Shown here piece by piece: positions 42,889 to 52,816 of a stretch of DNA of 64,000 bases. The first letter of the stretch is position 1. The number at the start of each line of letters is the position of its first letter. The notes beneath the pieces are model-generated. The model was not told the origin of the DNA, made no database searches, and was given only the letters and a program-made list of their open reading frames with translations. The stretch spans positions 868,001 to 932,000 of the forward strand of contig NHNY01000003.1 in assembly GCA_002786065.1 (NCBI GenBank), read 5' to 3'. Position numbers and translations under genes: made by a program. This DNA is from Microcyclospora pomicola (Eukaryota; Ascomycota; Dothideomycetes; Capnodiales).

Positions 42889-45800
42889 ATGGCCGAGGTA
42901 ATCTCGCTGGAAGAGCGACTCGAAAAGATTCGGTCGTCGCCCAAGTTGCAGAACCAGCAACAGACCGCCGTGGTGCTCAGTGCCATCGATGATACCCTTC
43001 GCACACAAAACAGCGCGGCGTCGCCGACCGCCTACTTTGCTGCGCTTCTGAGCTTGCTGGGACAGTACATCTCCACGGAGAAGGGGATCGTGAACAAAGA
43101 CGTTGCATCCGCAGTCGTCTACCTGCTCGATTTGGTCACTAGCCATGTGCCGGCACCTCTCCTTCGATCCAAGTTCCCACAGATCCTCGCGAGCCTTGCG
43201 CCGGCTTTGACACATGCTAATGCTGAAGCGCCATTGCTAAGAGCGAGTATTGGGTGCTTGCAATCGCTCTTGGTAGCCCAGGACGCACAATCATGGGCTC
43301 TTCCACAAGCTCCAAGCAGTCCGCGAGGCGCTGTGGGAGGGCTGCTTGTCCTTGCTCTCGATCACAGACCGAAGGTTCGAAAGCGGGCGCAAGAAGCGTT
43401 AGACACAGTACTGAGGCAACCGCCGCCGAGTCCCTCGCTCGACCATCCTGCGTCAGACATGTGTGCGGAAACGGCACTGCGAGGCTTGCAAGCGGCAGCT
43501 CAAGAGGCACTCAGCAAAAAGAGGAAGCACAAACACAAGGAGGAGCAACAGAATGACCCGAGTCTGATGCATGCACTTCAATTGGTCAAGTCGATCGCGT
43601 CTGCTGCGAATGGTTGGCCAAGCAAGAAGATCGATGCTTTGTGCGAGTTGCTGCTCAATATCGCAAGAGGCAGCAACGAATTCTTGACCATGGCTGCCTT
43701 TGAAGTCTTTGAGATCATCTTTGCAGGTCTGGCAGACCCGGTGTCCTCAGCAAAGCTTCCGCGGCTGCTCGAGGCTATCAAGACGTTACAGCCATCTCAG
43801 AACGATTCCCAGCTGCTGCCTCCTTGGATCGCTGTACTCAGCAGAGGCTATGATGTGTCGTCCCAAGTAGAGCCAGAGGAGACGTTCGAGAAGCTGCCCG
43901 AGCTTTTCAACATGGTCTCATCATTTCTCACGTCCTCCTCTCATAACATTCGTGTCTCGGCATCCGAGTGCCTGATCTCACTTCTGAACACTTGTATTCC
44001 GGATTCCATCATTCTTGAGCCCTCAATAATGGACGATAAAATCCTCGAAAAGATCGGCACAATTCTCCGCGATTTGTTGAGCGTGAAGTTCCAACCAGCC
44101 TGGATGGAGGTTTTCAACGTTCAAAGCGCAGCCTTCGAGGTGCTCAGATGGCGGTCAAGTCCGTTACTGAATGGCGTCGTACAGTACGTAGGAGATTTGC
44201 GGAGTAACGATTCTTTCGCTGGCAAGAAAGAGGCCGACGAAGTTCTATCAGCGGCTATTTCAGCCATGGGACCTGATAATGTACTTCAGATCTTGCCTCT
44301 CAACCTGAGCAAACCCGCGGCAGGACAACCTGGTCGCGCGTGGTTGCTACCACTGATTCGCGACTCGGTCAGTAACACGCGTCTTGCACACTTCCGATCA
44401 GAGATGGTACCTCTTAGTGAGGCCATGTTTCAGCGCGTTCTCAATCACGGTCGAGCAGAGAAAACGATGGAGATCAAGATTTTCGAGACTGTTGTTAGCC
44501 AAATTTGGGCATGCCTCCCAGGGTACTGCGAGTCGCCGGTTGATCTGAGGGAGGTCGTCGATCAGACTTTTGCAGAAATGCTCAGTAACCTATTATATCA
44601 ACAACCACAACTGCGTACCGATATTTGCAAAGCGTTACAGACACTGGTGGAAACGAACAAGGCCATCATCGATCTTGAAGGAGAAGACAACCTGATACAG
44701 CAAAGCCGAGTAACCAAAGAAGAAGCACAGAAAAACTTGGATCATCTAGCTGGGCTTGCGGGCAACTTGCTTGCGGTTCTTTTCAATGTCTACAGCCAAA
44801 CACTACCACACAACCGGGGGAACCTCCTACAATGCATCAATGCATATCTCAGTATCACGCCGGAGCACGAGATCATGGAAACTTTCCAACGGGTTGCAAC
44901 TATGCTCGAGACTTCATTGGTGGAGGCAGCAGCTGAAGCGGCCAAAGAAAAGCCAATCCGCCAACAGCCATCCAGCGAACAGGCCAAGAACAAGATGCCG
45001 CCGACGTCCCACACCCTGATGGACCTGATCATCACCATCTCTATCTACCTACCACGGCAGAGCTTTGCGGGTTTGTTCAACATGGCGGCCAATATTGTCA
45101 ACCAGCAACATGATCCGCAGCTGCAGAAGAAAGCATATAAGCTGATCCCTCGTTTGGCCGAATCCGAGATTGGTCGTGAAGCTATCAAAGAGCGAAACAC
45201 TGAACTCCAGCAGCTACTACTGGCTTCAGCCGACAAGACCTCGACACCGGCGAAGCGTGATCGCCTCGCATCCATCGCGCAAATTGTACCGCTACTACCA
45301 ACCTCAGATCTGCACTTTATCCCGTCCATCTTATCTGAAGTAGTCATCAGTGCCAAGGAAGTCAATGAGAAAGCGCGAACCGCTGCATTTGATCTTCTTG
45401 TCTTGATGGCGGAGAAGATGTCAGAAGGTGGAACTGTCATAAATGCCAACGTTCCCCACATGCCATCTGATGCGCCGTCTGCCACTGCAAGCTTGGAGGA
45501 ATACTTCACCATGGTCTCAGCTGGTCTAGCCGGATCAACGCCACATATGATCTCTGCATCCATCACAGCGTTGACCAGGTTGCTGTATGAGTTCCGCAGC
45601 AAGCTGAAGGAGGAGACCGTCACTGATTTGGTGCAAACGATGGATCTGTTTCTAACCTCCAACAATCGAGAGATTGTCCGCTCGGTTCTCGGATTTGTGA
45701 AAGTATGCATAATCTCCTTGCCGACAGAGCTCATGCTGCCTCGATTGGAGACACTGGTGCCAAATCTGGTCGTCTGGAGCCATGAACACAAAGCGCATTT

Positions 45801-46695
45801 CAAGGCCAAAGTCAAGCACATCTTCGAGCGTATGATTAGACGTTTCGGGGTCGAGATCGTTGAGCGCTACACCCCCGAAGCAGATAAGAAACTCATAGCT
45901 AACATCAGAAAAACTCGCGACCGCCGGAAGCGCAAGAACAAGGAAGACGGTGCTGCAGAAGACGCCGCAGAAGGTGTGCAGGAGAGAAGAAAGGGCCGGT
46001 TTGAGAGCGAGTACGATGAAGCAGTATATGGATCTGAAGACTCGGACCAAAGCGAGGAGTCTGACATCTCCGATGATGAAGTGCTCGGGCGTGCAGCCGA
46101 AAAAGGCCGCAAAGCGAAGCAGACAGGAAAGCAGTACATTGTGGAAGACGACGACGAGCCGCTGGATCTGCTTGATCGCAAAGCTCTTGCGCATGTATCC
46201 TCGACAAGGCCGAGCAGAAGCAGAAACGTTGCCGATCTCAAGAAGAAGGCAAAAACCGATCTTGACGGCAAGCTTGTCTTCAACGATAACGATTCCGATG
46301 ATGCGATGGATCTGGATCTTGATGGTCAGGAGCCGGGCGATGGAACATTGGAAGGCGGTATCAATGCCTATGTCGCTGCGCTGAAAGGCAAAGATGCACC
46401 ACAACGAGGCCAGAAGGGCAAGCTCAAGTTCAAGAACAGTCGTGGAGGGGACGACGACATGGAAGTGGATGAGGCCGAGCTCAGTGACGCACGGAAGAAA
46501 ATGCAGCAAAGTCCTAGAGGTGGAAGGGGTCGGGGTCGCGGCGGCATGGGTCGAGGCCCGCCAGCACGAAGAGCTCTCGGAGGTGACAAAGTGCGCGGCT
46601 CAGGCTCTGGCGCCGAAGGAATTCGAAAACCTCGGGGCGGTGCGTTCAAGCATGGATTGCAGAATCGAAGAGGTCGAGGTGGTGCGAAGCGTTGA
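42889..46695 (+). CDS. RRP12: RRP12-like HEAT-repeat ribosome biogenesis factor (NUC173)
   Basis: Single exon, 1268 residues, from MAEVISLEERLEKI in a good ATG context. The protein is almost all helical repeats (HEAT type) with the NUC173 region around residues 380-600 (SSFLTSSSHNIRVSASECLISLLN, LRDLLSVKFQPAWMEVF, AAFEVLRWRSSPLL). A basic KKRKHKHK element lies near residue 210. The tail (from about 1000) alternates acidic and basic stretches (IRKTRDRRKRKNK, YGSEDSDQSEESDISDDE) and ends in an RGG-like segment (GGRGRGRGGMGRGP). RRP12 is a nucleolar and export factor for both ribosomal subunits in yeast. Its stop is 2 bases from the stop of the opposing small membrane-protein gene. Confidence 0.94.
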   Translation: MAEVISLEERLEKIRSSPKLQNQQQTAVVLSAIDDTLRTQNSAASPTAYFAALLSLLGQYISTEKGIVNKDVASAVVYLLDLVTSHVPAPLLRSKFPQILASLAPALTHANAEAPLLRASIGCLQSLLVAQDAQSWALPQAPSSPRGAVGGLLVLALDHRPKVRKRAQEALDTVLRQPPPSPSLDHPASDMCAETALRGLQAAAQEALSKKRKHKHKEEQQNDPSLMHALQLVKSIASAANGWPSKKIDALCELLLNIARGSNEFLTMAAFEVFEIIFAGLADPVSSAKLPRLLEAIKTLQPSQNDSQLLPPWIAVLSRGYDVSSQVEPEETFEKLPELFNMVSSFLTSSSHNIRVSASECLISLLNTCIPDSIILEPSIMDDKILEKIGTILRDLLSVKFQPAWMEVFNVQSAAFEVLRWRSSPLLNGVVQYVGDLRSNDSFAGKKEADEVLSAAISAMGPDNVLQILPLNLSKPAAGQPGRAWLLPLIRDSVSNTRLAHFRSEMVPLSEAMFQRVLNHGRAEKTMEIKIFETVVSQIWACLPGYCESPVDLREVVDQTFAEMLSNLLYQQPQLRTDICKALQTLVETNKAIIDLEGEDNLIQQSRVTKEEAQKNLDHLAGLAGNLLAVLFNVYSQTLPHNRGNLLQCINAYLSITPEHEIMETFQRVATMLETSLVEAAAEAAKEKPIRQQPSSEQAKNKMPPTSHTLMDLIITISIYLPRQSFAGLFNMAANIVNQQHDPQLQKKAYKLIPRLAESEIGREAIKERNTELQQLLLASADKTSTPAKRDRLASIAQIVPLLPTSDLHFIPSILSEVVISAKEVNEKARTAAFDLLVLMAEKMSEGGTVINANVPHMPSDAPSATASLEEYFTMVSAGLAGSTPHMISASITALTRLLYEFRSKLKEETVTDLVQTMDLFLTSNNREIVRSVLGFVKVCIISLPTELMLPRLETLVPNLVVWSHEHKAHFKAKVKHIFERMIRRFGVEIVERYTPEADKKLIANIRKTRDRRKRKNKEDGAAEDAAEGVQERRKGRFESEYDEAVYGSEDSDQSEESDISDDEVLGRAAEKGRKAKQTGKQYIVEDDDEPLDLLDRKALAHVSSTRPSRSRNVADLKKKAKTDLDGKLVFNDNDSDDAMDLDLDGQEPGDGTLEGGINAYVAALKGKDAPQRGQKGKLKFKNSRGGDDDMEVDEAELSDARKKMQQSPRGGRGRGRGGMGRGPPARRALGGDKVRGSGSGAEGIRKPRGGAFKHGLQNRRGRGGAKR

Positions 46696-46697
46696 TA

Positions 46698-47222
46698 CTA
46701 CTCCGTCTCATGTAGCGTACTCGTCTGATGTATCAAGTCTGGACTGCACAGTTCAGCAAGATTCCCGCTCCTTCCACTCTTCTCACATCTGGTCTCATGT
46801 GGAGCATCTTCCTTCTGACTCCCAAGCCCCAATACCATAATCGTGCCCGACAAAACAGCCACAGCAATGACCGCCTCCACGAACGCACGCGCCAACATCT
46901 CTGGTCCTGCTCGAGCTAGAGCCGCCCACCCATCCCGCGTCTCGAAATCGGCCCCCTCGTCCTGCAACCGGATGAGCGACGACATAACTTCGACAAACAG
47001 CGTGACGGACTGAAGGATCATCGCCAGCACAAGTGCGACTTGGCGTGAATCTTCCAGTCTCTTCGTTGGCCATCCTAAGCGGTGGAGAAAATCGCCCAGC
47101 GGCCGGCTGAGGAAGCGATAGATGTGGCACAGCGTGTACCATAGCAGGCCGAGGCCGACGATGCTACACCCGATCGTGAGGCCGACTTGTGCCGCGGAGA
47201 GCAAGGAGTTCAACAGAGACAT
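46698..47222 (-). CDS. Small three-span membrane protein of unknown function
   Basis: Single exon, 174 residues. Three hydrophobic segments: about 8-33, 60-84 and 110-134. There is a basic, conserved-looking loop between the first two (YRFLSRPLGDFLHRLGWPTKRLEDSR). After residue 135 the chain is polar, and the last 35 residues come from DNA that abuts the RRP12 3' end, so the true end could be affected by splicing I cannot see. I do not recognise the family. It is expressed, if at all, toward RRP12, with overlapping 3' untranslated regions. Confidence 0.55.
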   Translation of the reverse strand: MSLLNSLLSAAQVGLTIGCSIVGLGLLWYTLCHIYRFLSRPLGDFLHRLGWPTKRLEDSRQVALVLAMILQSVTLFVEVMSSLIRLQDEGADFETRDGWAALARAGPEMLARAFVEAVIAVAVLSGTIMVLGLGSQKEDAPHETRCEKSGRSGNLAELCSPDLIHQTSTLHETE

Positions 47223-48365
47223 GTTAGAACGCTGTGCGCGATCGCGATGAGAGTATGTATTTTAGACGCTGGTGGACGTGGGCTGTGTTGTGTTGTGTTC
47301 CGGGCGTTGTGGAACGTGTGCTGTAGTTCTCAGGGTTCAAGCTGCTCTGTTTGATGCGGCGTCTCACGAGAGTGGGATCTTGTGCCTCGTCAGAAGTCTC
47401 CTAGCCTTGCATTTGCGGCACAGGGGTGGTTTGCACTGTTTCGTTGGGAGCGGCTGGTACTCGTTGAACCTATCCAGAAAAGTTTTCCTCTTCGATCTGT
47501 TGAGATTGGAAGAGTCTATTCCACCGGACGACCTTTTGCGGGTCTTCTACAACAGCGCAGGAATGGACCACCATGTGCGTCGTTTACCAGTTGAACCCCA
47601 AGGTACACAGCGTCGAAACATCGGTACGAGCATGAGACAGCTTCGCCCATCGATTCTTTACTCAGAGTCGTTCCGAAACAGTATTCCACTTCGCCTTCAC
47701 TACATCTGTACTTGGACAACGCTCGACAAGGGTCACACCCTTGAAGTGCTAAGTCGTCTGGTCAGCTTTTCTTCTAGATGTTCTACACAGAGTGGGCATG
47801 ATCGTCGAGCTCAAAGATAGAGGCATTCATTGATATTGAGCTATATTAGGGGTGTTCACTTCAGGAGCAATAGACCCTACACCGTGCTTACGATGCAAGG
47901 CAAGGGCCATAGCTGAATTCAGCCCACTACCTAATCTGTCACTCGATGCAGACAACATTCTATACAGGCCTTGCACAAGACTCATACACATCTCACGCGC
48001 CCTGATTCTCGAACCCGAAGCCTAGATAGAGTGACATCAGCCAGACGTGTTGGGGGTGCAGAGCTATCCCTGGAGTCGCTGGACTGGTGACATAAGACGA
48101 GTGTCCCTGCTTGCCAGAGCAAAGGCTGTGATTCGTAGACATATGTCGGAGGTACCTAGTCTCGTGGGTTGGTCATGCGATAGGAACGGCCGTGGAAGCT
48201 GGGACTCTTCACGATTTTCCGACCGCCAGAGACTTCTCGACTAATCGCACGGCAAGATATGGCTGCCGTGCGTCGTGAAGATCCGCAGGTTCGTCCCATC
48301 TCAGCTAAAATGAATGGCTGACTCCAATGCTCGAAAGATGGTTTCAAGACTTAAGAGATGCGGCA
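47223..48365. other. Intergenic region, about 1.1 kb
   Basis: Lies upstream of the small membrane-protein gene and downstream of PRM1, both leftward. A 182-codon plus-strand frame (47272-47820) lacks an ATG start and any family signal. No gene called. Confidence 0.45.
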
Positions 48366-50747
48366 TCAGCGGAGTGGATCGGCGAAAGGATTACGCAGAG
48401 ACTGTTGAGGGCTCTTCGTCCCAAGGAATTCCGTCGGCTGAGGAGGCGAGACTGGCGAAGTGACCGCGTAGTCGCCATGGCTCGAGGAACGGATATGTGT
48501 CGGTCGCCGAATGGCAGCATCCACATTCTGTCCGTTGACGTTTCCCACCTTCTCACTCGCCGCACTAAAGCCGGTGTTCAGGATTGGGGAAGTCGCAGCG
48601 TCGAATTGAAAGGTCGGTATCGGATTCGGGGTAAGGGTGTAACTCTGGCCATTGTACTTGTTTGCGGCGTGGTTACCGGGCTGCGGCGTGCCTGTAGCTT
48701 GCTCGTAGGTCGGGACGGTGGGCAATGTTGATTGATGGTAGACGTCCATTTCGTGACTGTCGCCGTTCGCGCCACGTGACCAAGGATCATGCTTCTCAGA
48801 GGGGTCGGTGTAGTATGTGCTGTCGCCACCTTTGAAGAACAGGAACAGCGCACGTCCTACTCCGATCAGTGCGATGATGACCCAGATAAGCAGCACACAG
48901 GTCGAGATGATTGCCTCTTGTCGAACAGCCCTCTCCAACGCGTTCGTCACATGTATGACACCTGCAGCAATGGCGGTAGCCGCACCGCCCTCAGATCCAG
49001 TATTGAGGATGTCTGTTTGCGAGCCAGATACTTTTGCGAGCGTCCCAAGGCTGAAAGTGTCGTTGGCAAATTGTGGAAAGTCAACGTGTGCATGATCGCC
49101 GACCCAGGTGAGACCTTTCTCGATGCCTTCTATCTTCAAGAAGACCAGGCAGTTGAGAACCTCCATTATTGGTTCGTACAAGACCGTGCCACCAAAAGTT
49201 ACGTTTAGCACGTCCGTCATGTCGTCCACGAACTCGTTCAACGTGTTGTTGACAGCTGTAGTGCTGATGTTGACCCATCCAAACACATCCTCGTTGATCT
49301 TTGCGTTGGTGTTGTTGATGATCGTGTTCGTTCCATTCGCCCACTGCGCACTTGCGTTGTTGAGTGTGTTGATGACCTTATCTGCAAATCCAACGACCTG
49401 GTTCTCGAGAACTGGAACCTCTTTTGCGATTACCCTGAGGAGGATGTATTGACACAGACAAGCCAGCAGTCCAGCTATAGCGAGCGACAGCACGAAGAGT
49501 GCAGGGACGGTCGTTGCATACGCCACGCTCCATCTGACCAGCGTCTTACGGCGGAGGGACTTGAATGGTGACGCCAACTTGAGTCCAGCAGTGGATGTAT
49601 AGGGTCGAGATACAAGATAGACCGCGTCCATGGGGTCGTAAGCGTTGTTCTGCACTATGAGTGACCTCTCCTTCATGAATCTATATCTGCGGATCTCACG
49701 GTAGGCCATAGGGACCATCGCAAGAATAGCAGCTATGAGGATGACAATCAAGAATGTTTTTCTGGCTACACGTTCGATATGAACCAGATCGTCGAAGAAA
49801 TCGTTGATGCCATTATTGTCGGAGCAGAATGTAAGCTGATTCTTATCCGGGACCGGAAACAGAGACCGGTTCATGGTGTATCTCGGCAAGCTTTCGTTGA
49901 GAAGCTTCTTGACCTCTTCGAACGGAAGTCTGAGTACCGTGTTCGTCAGATTCTGGACCTGGGCGAAGTCGGGAATTGAGGAATTGAGCTTCACAAGGTC
50001 TGCATCGTAGTCTGCTGGTAATTGAATGCCGTCCAGCGTATTGATCTCGTTGGTGAGGTCAATGGTTGGCGGTTGTGAATCGTCGCCATCTAGGAGATCC
50101 CCGAGCTTGTTAATGGTGGACATAAAGCCATTCATAGCGGTCTCAAAATCAGACGCAGCACCACTAAGATCTTGTCCCACGTCTTTGATGGTGGAATTGA
50201 GCAGATTACCGATATCCTCGGCGGCGCTAATCACGGCGTGTAAGCTACCGCCGACAGCAAATGTGATCAGGCAGAGATAAGTCGATGTCAAGAGATTGAT
50301 GTAAAAGACAAATATCTCCTCAACGCCAGTGACGGTCAGCATCAGCATCTCCATGAGTCCGCTGATGGCCTTTTCAATGCCGTCGGCTGCCAGTTCATTA
50401 ACGCCGGCACTCATGTAGTGAGGCATGCTGGCCATTGCAGAGCCTACATTCTCGACGGAAGTACATGCGCTGAGCGCTTCCCTCCTTGCTGAACCAAGGT
50501 TGTCGTCAAGGTTGGCGATGGCAAGGAGGGTTCTGATCAGTACGAGTAAGAGAAGGACAGTCCAGCGATTTATCCAAGTTTGTGATAGTCTTGCGTGCAG
50601 ACCCAGGTATGGCGTCAAGTACGGTTCGGTCTGAGATCGAGATGGAACGGTGGTTTGTGTGCCTGGAAAACCTCGCGTCTCGTCTTCGGCCGGGGGAGTT
50701 GGCGGCCCAGGGTTGGGGATTCGCTGTTGACCTCCGGGAGATGCCAT
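48366..50747 (-). CDS. PRM1: Plasma membrane fusion protein Prm1
   Basis: Single exon, 793 residues. Polytopic protein needed for merging plasma membranes of mating cells and, in moulds, also hyphal fusion. Family features: N-terminal PYLGLHARLSQTWINRWTVLLLLVLIR (first span about 62-79), ACTSVENVGSAMASMPHYMS, NDFFDDLVHIERVARKTF, and AYDPMDAVYLVSRPYTS before RRKTLVRWSVAYATTVPALFVL. Extracellular loops carry several Asn-x-Ser/Thr sites (NNTN, NVT, NDTF) and cysteines that in yeast form dimer disulfides. The C-terminal 140 residues are a disordered cytosolic tail. About five spans are visible. Two TGAAACG motifs lie upstream (see findings). Confidence 0.95.
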   Translation of the reverse strand: MASPGGQQRIPNPGPPTPPAEDETRGFPGTQTTVPSRSQTEPYLTPYLGLHARLSQTWINRWTVLLLLVLIRTLLAIANLDDNLGSARREALSACTSVENVGSAMASMPHYMSAGVNELAADGIEKAISGLMEMLMLTVTGVEEIFVFYINLLTSTYLCLITFAVGGSLHAVISAAEDIGNLLNSTIKDVGQDLSGAASDFETAMNGFMSTINKLGDLLDGDDSQPPTIDLTNEINTLDGIQLPADYDADLVKLNSSIPDFAQVQNLTNTVLRLPFEEVKKLLNESLPRYTMNRSLFPVPDKNQLTFCSDNNGINDFFDDLVHIERVARKTFLIVILIAAILAMVPMAYREIRRYRFMKERSLIVQNNAYDPMDAVYLVSRPYTSTAGLKLASPFKSLRRKTLVRWSVAYATTVPALFVLSLAIAGLLACLCQYILLRVIAKEVPVLENQVVGFADKVINTLNNASAQWANGTNTIINNTNAKINEDVFGWVNISTTAVNNTLNEFVDDMTDVLNVTFGGTVLYEPIMEVLNCLVFLKIEGIEKGLTWVGDHAHVDFPQFANDTFSLGTLAKVSGSQTDILNTGSEGGAATAIAAGVIHVTNALERAVRQEAIISTCVLLIWVIIALIGVGRALFLFFKGGDSTYYTDPSEKHDPWSRGANGDSHEMDVYHQSTLPTVPTYEQATGTPQPGNHAANKYNGQSYTLTPNPIPTFQFDAATSPILNTGFSAASEKVGNVNGQNVDAAIRRPTHIRSSSHGDYAVTSPVSPPQPTEFLGTKSPQQSLRNPFADPLR

Positions 50748-52816
50748 AGCGGCAAGTTCGTGGTATTATAAGAAGTAGCTGACAAGAGAAATTTTGCTCG
50801 TTGTTTGTCGTTGCGCCACCAGGGTCGCAGGGTATGGTGGAAGGAGTGCAAGCTCTGCTTTGTACAACGGAAGGATGTGAAAATCGGCGAAGCGTGATCC
50901 AGCACGCAGCGCAGGTGATTAGTAGAGATGTATGTAGTGAATGTAAGGGAAAAGCAGCGCAAACAGACGGGAGGGACACGGAAGGAAAGAAAAATGTACG
51001 TCTTGGTGAAGTTTGAGGACAATGAAACGGTGACTGTAAGTGAGGTGGGTTGACAATGACACCAATAGCGTGAACAAACCTGGCCTTCGGCATTGTTCTA
51101 TTCTTGCTCGAGCTATCGTAGCATTACCCACGAGCAAGACGCCGGATCGAGCAAGGATGATGTTGATGTCGCTCAGCTGGTGATGCTGGTGATGTGTATG
51201 TGGGTTATGCGGCCGGGTCGGGTCATGGCCTGAAACGACGGCAGCGTTATTCGCGCTCGCGAGGTGGACGTGTCTACCAATCATGACGCCGCACATGCTG
51301 CGAGGTGAAGTTGACGCTCGGGCCGCGATCAGCTGCACGCGTGAGGCACAGGCGCTTACTCGGACGACATGCTATTGTCCTCGCCAATTATCATCCATTG
51401 CCAACAGAACTCTTGTATTGCTATCTTTGACCTGCTCAGCGCTTCGTCTCGCGACCGTCTCAAGCATGTGCTGATGTTGATTTACGTCCGCATCTACGGA
51501 CGCCATGTCTTGGCCTGGAAACAGTGGCCAGTAGTGGATGACAGCGCCTGGCCTGGAACCGGCATAGCATCATTGGGAATCGCTGGAGCACGCGTCTCAG
51601 CGACTTCCCAGCAATGCGGATGTCTGGTGTGGTTACAGGAAGATGCAGCCTAATAACGGCCAGGGCTGCATCAGTGACAACATACACATCTCCTTGTTTC
51701 ATCATTGTGCATTTGAGGTGCCAGCCATGATAACATGCAGGTCTTGTAGGCATTGCGAAGTAGCATAAAGAGTGACAGTCCGCGTCAAGGTCTACATTCC
51801 AACCTATATCGGGCATCAGAGCTGTTCCGTTGATCTCCAAGGCATTACAGTGGAAGTGGAACGCAGAATGCAGCCTGATTGCCTATGCAAGTTGCTCACC
51901 AACCATCGCCTGGTCTCTCGAACATATCGACCGACAATTATGCGGTTGCTGGTACGATTTTACCTCGTCTCGAAAACGTCGACTCTCTACCATTCCCGTA
52001 ATAGGTTGATACTGTATATCTGCGCCTGCTCAATTTCGGACGGGACGGCCATCAGTCACCAAGCCACTGCTGGCCTTTACACTGCTTTCGTAGCTACAAA
52101 TGATAACGATGTATTGGCTCCCTTCGCGGCTCTGTCAAGTGGCGAACGCATAACACCAGACTGCTCCGTTGATAACCTCGTATTCTTCCGTCACTGGAGA
52201 GCTGGTACAGGAAGGTATCCGTCAATCTACAGGTTTGGGCACGTAATGGCTAAACATTTTCACAGCTCGACAAAAACGTATTGTCACACCAGAAAAGGCA
52301 TCGACGAGAGGCCACGCGCTATTGCTTGGACTTGCCAATTGAGTCAAACCTTGACTTCACAAGGATCTTGTGGACGCTAAGTCCTCAATGACTTAGCCCT
52401 CCCATTGTATTCCTTAACACATGATGAATGGCCTCGGAAGAGATCTTCATTGACACGGCAAAAACCTCACTTGCGATCACGTGTGACACATAACACTTCA
52501 TCAATACCTTCCTGCGGCTATTCACTTTGTGCCTATTTATTACCTCCTTCATTTCGTCCTTCACTGGTCTTCTTTTCAACTAAAGCCTCAACAAATGACG
52601 ACTCAATCCATGACACAGGCCGATTTGCCTGCCAATACTGCCATGTGCCAAGAGCCCATGCTGCCTTAACCGTATTCAATGCGGACATTGTTCACAGGTC
52701 ATCCTCGATCATCTACTAACCTATGAAAAGGGTCCGACTGCCACCGAGACTTTCCAAGATCCTTGGATTAAGATCTACTTCACTATTCTGCCCATCAATC
52801 ACATCCAGCATCGAAC
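50748..52816. promoter_or_regulatory. Long divergent intergenic region, about 2.1 kb
   Basis: The largest gene-free stretch of the window, between PRM1 (leftward) and an unknown membrane-protein gene (rightward). Frames are short or begin without ATG (for example 51772-52380). No repeat, transposon ends or RNA gene recognised. Confidence 0.45.

Noticed and set aside
45652-46509. Minus-strand frame of 285 codons
   Set aside because: Lies entirely antisense to RRP12, whose family match and frame are clear; the antisense translation has no features.
47272-47820. 182-codon plus-strand frame
   Set aside because: Starts with GTG in a promoter region; composition unlike neighbours; no homology recognised.
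51772-52380. 202-codon plus-strand frame
   Set aside because: Begins with GTG, no ATG in a good context, no signal peptide or family; probably chance.
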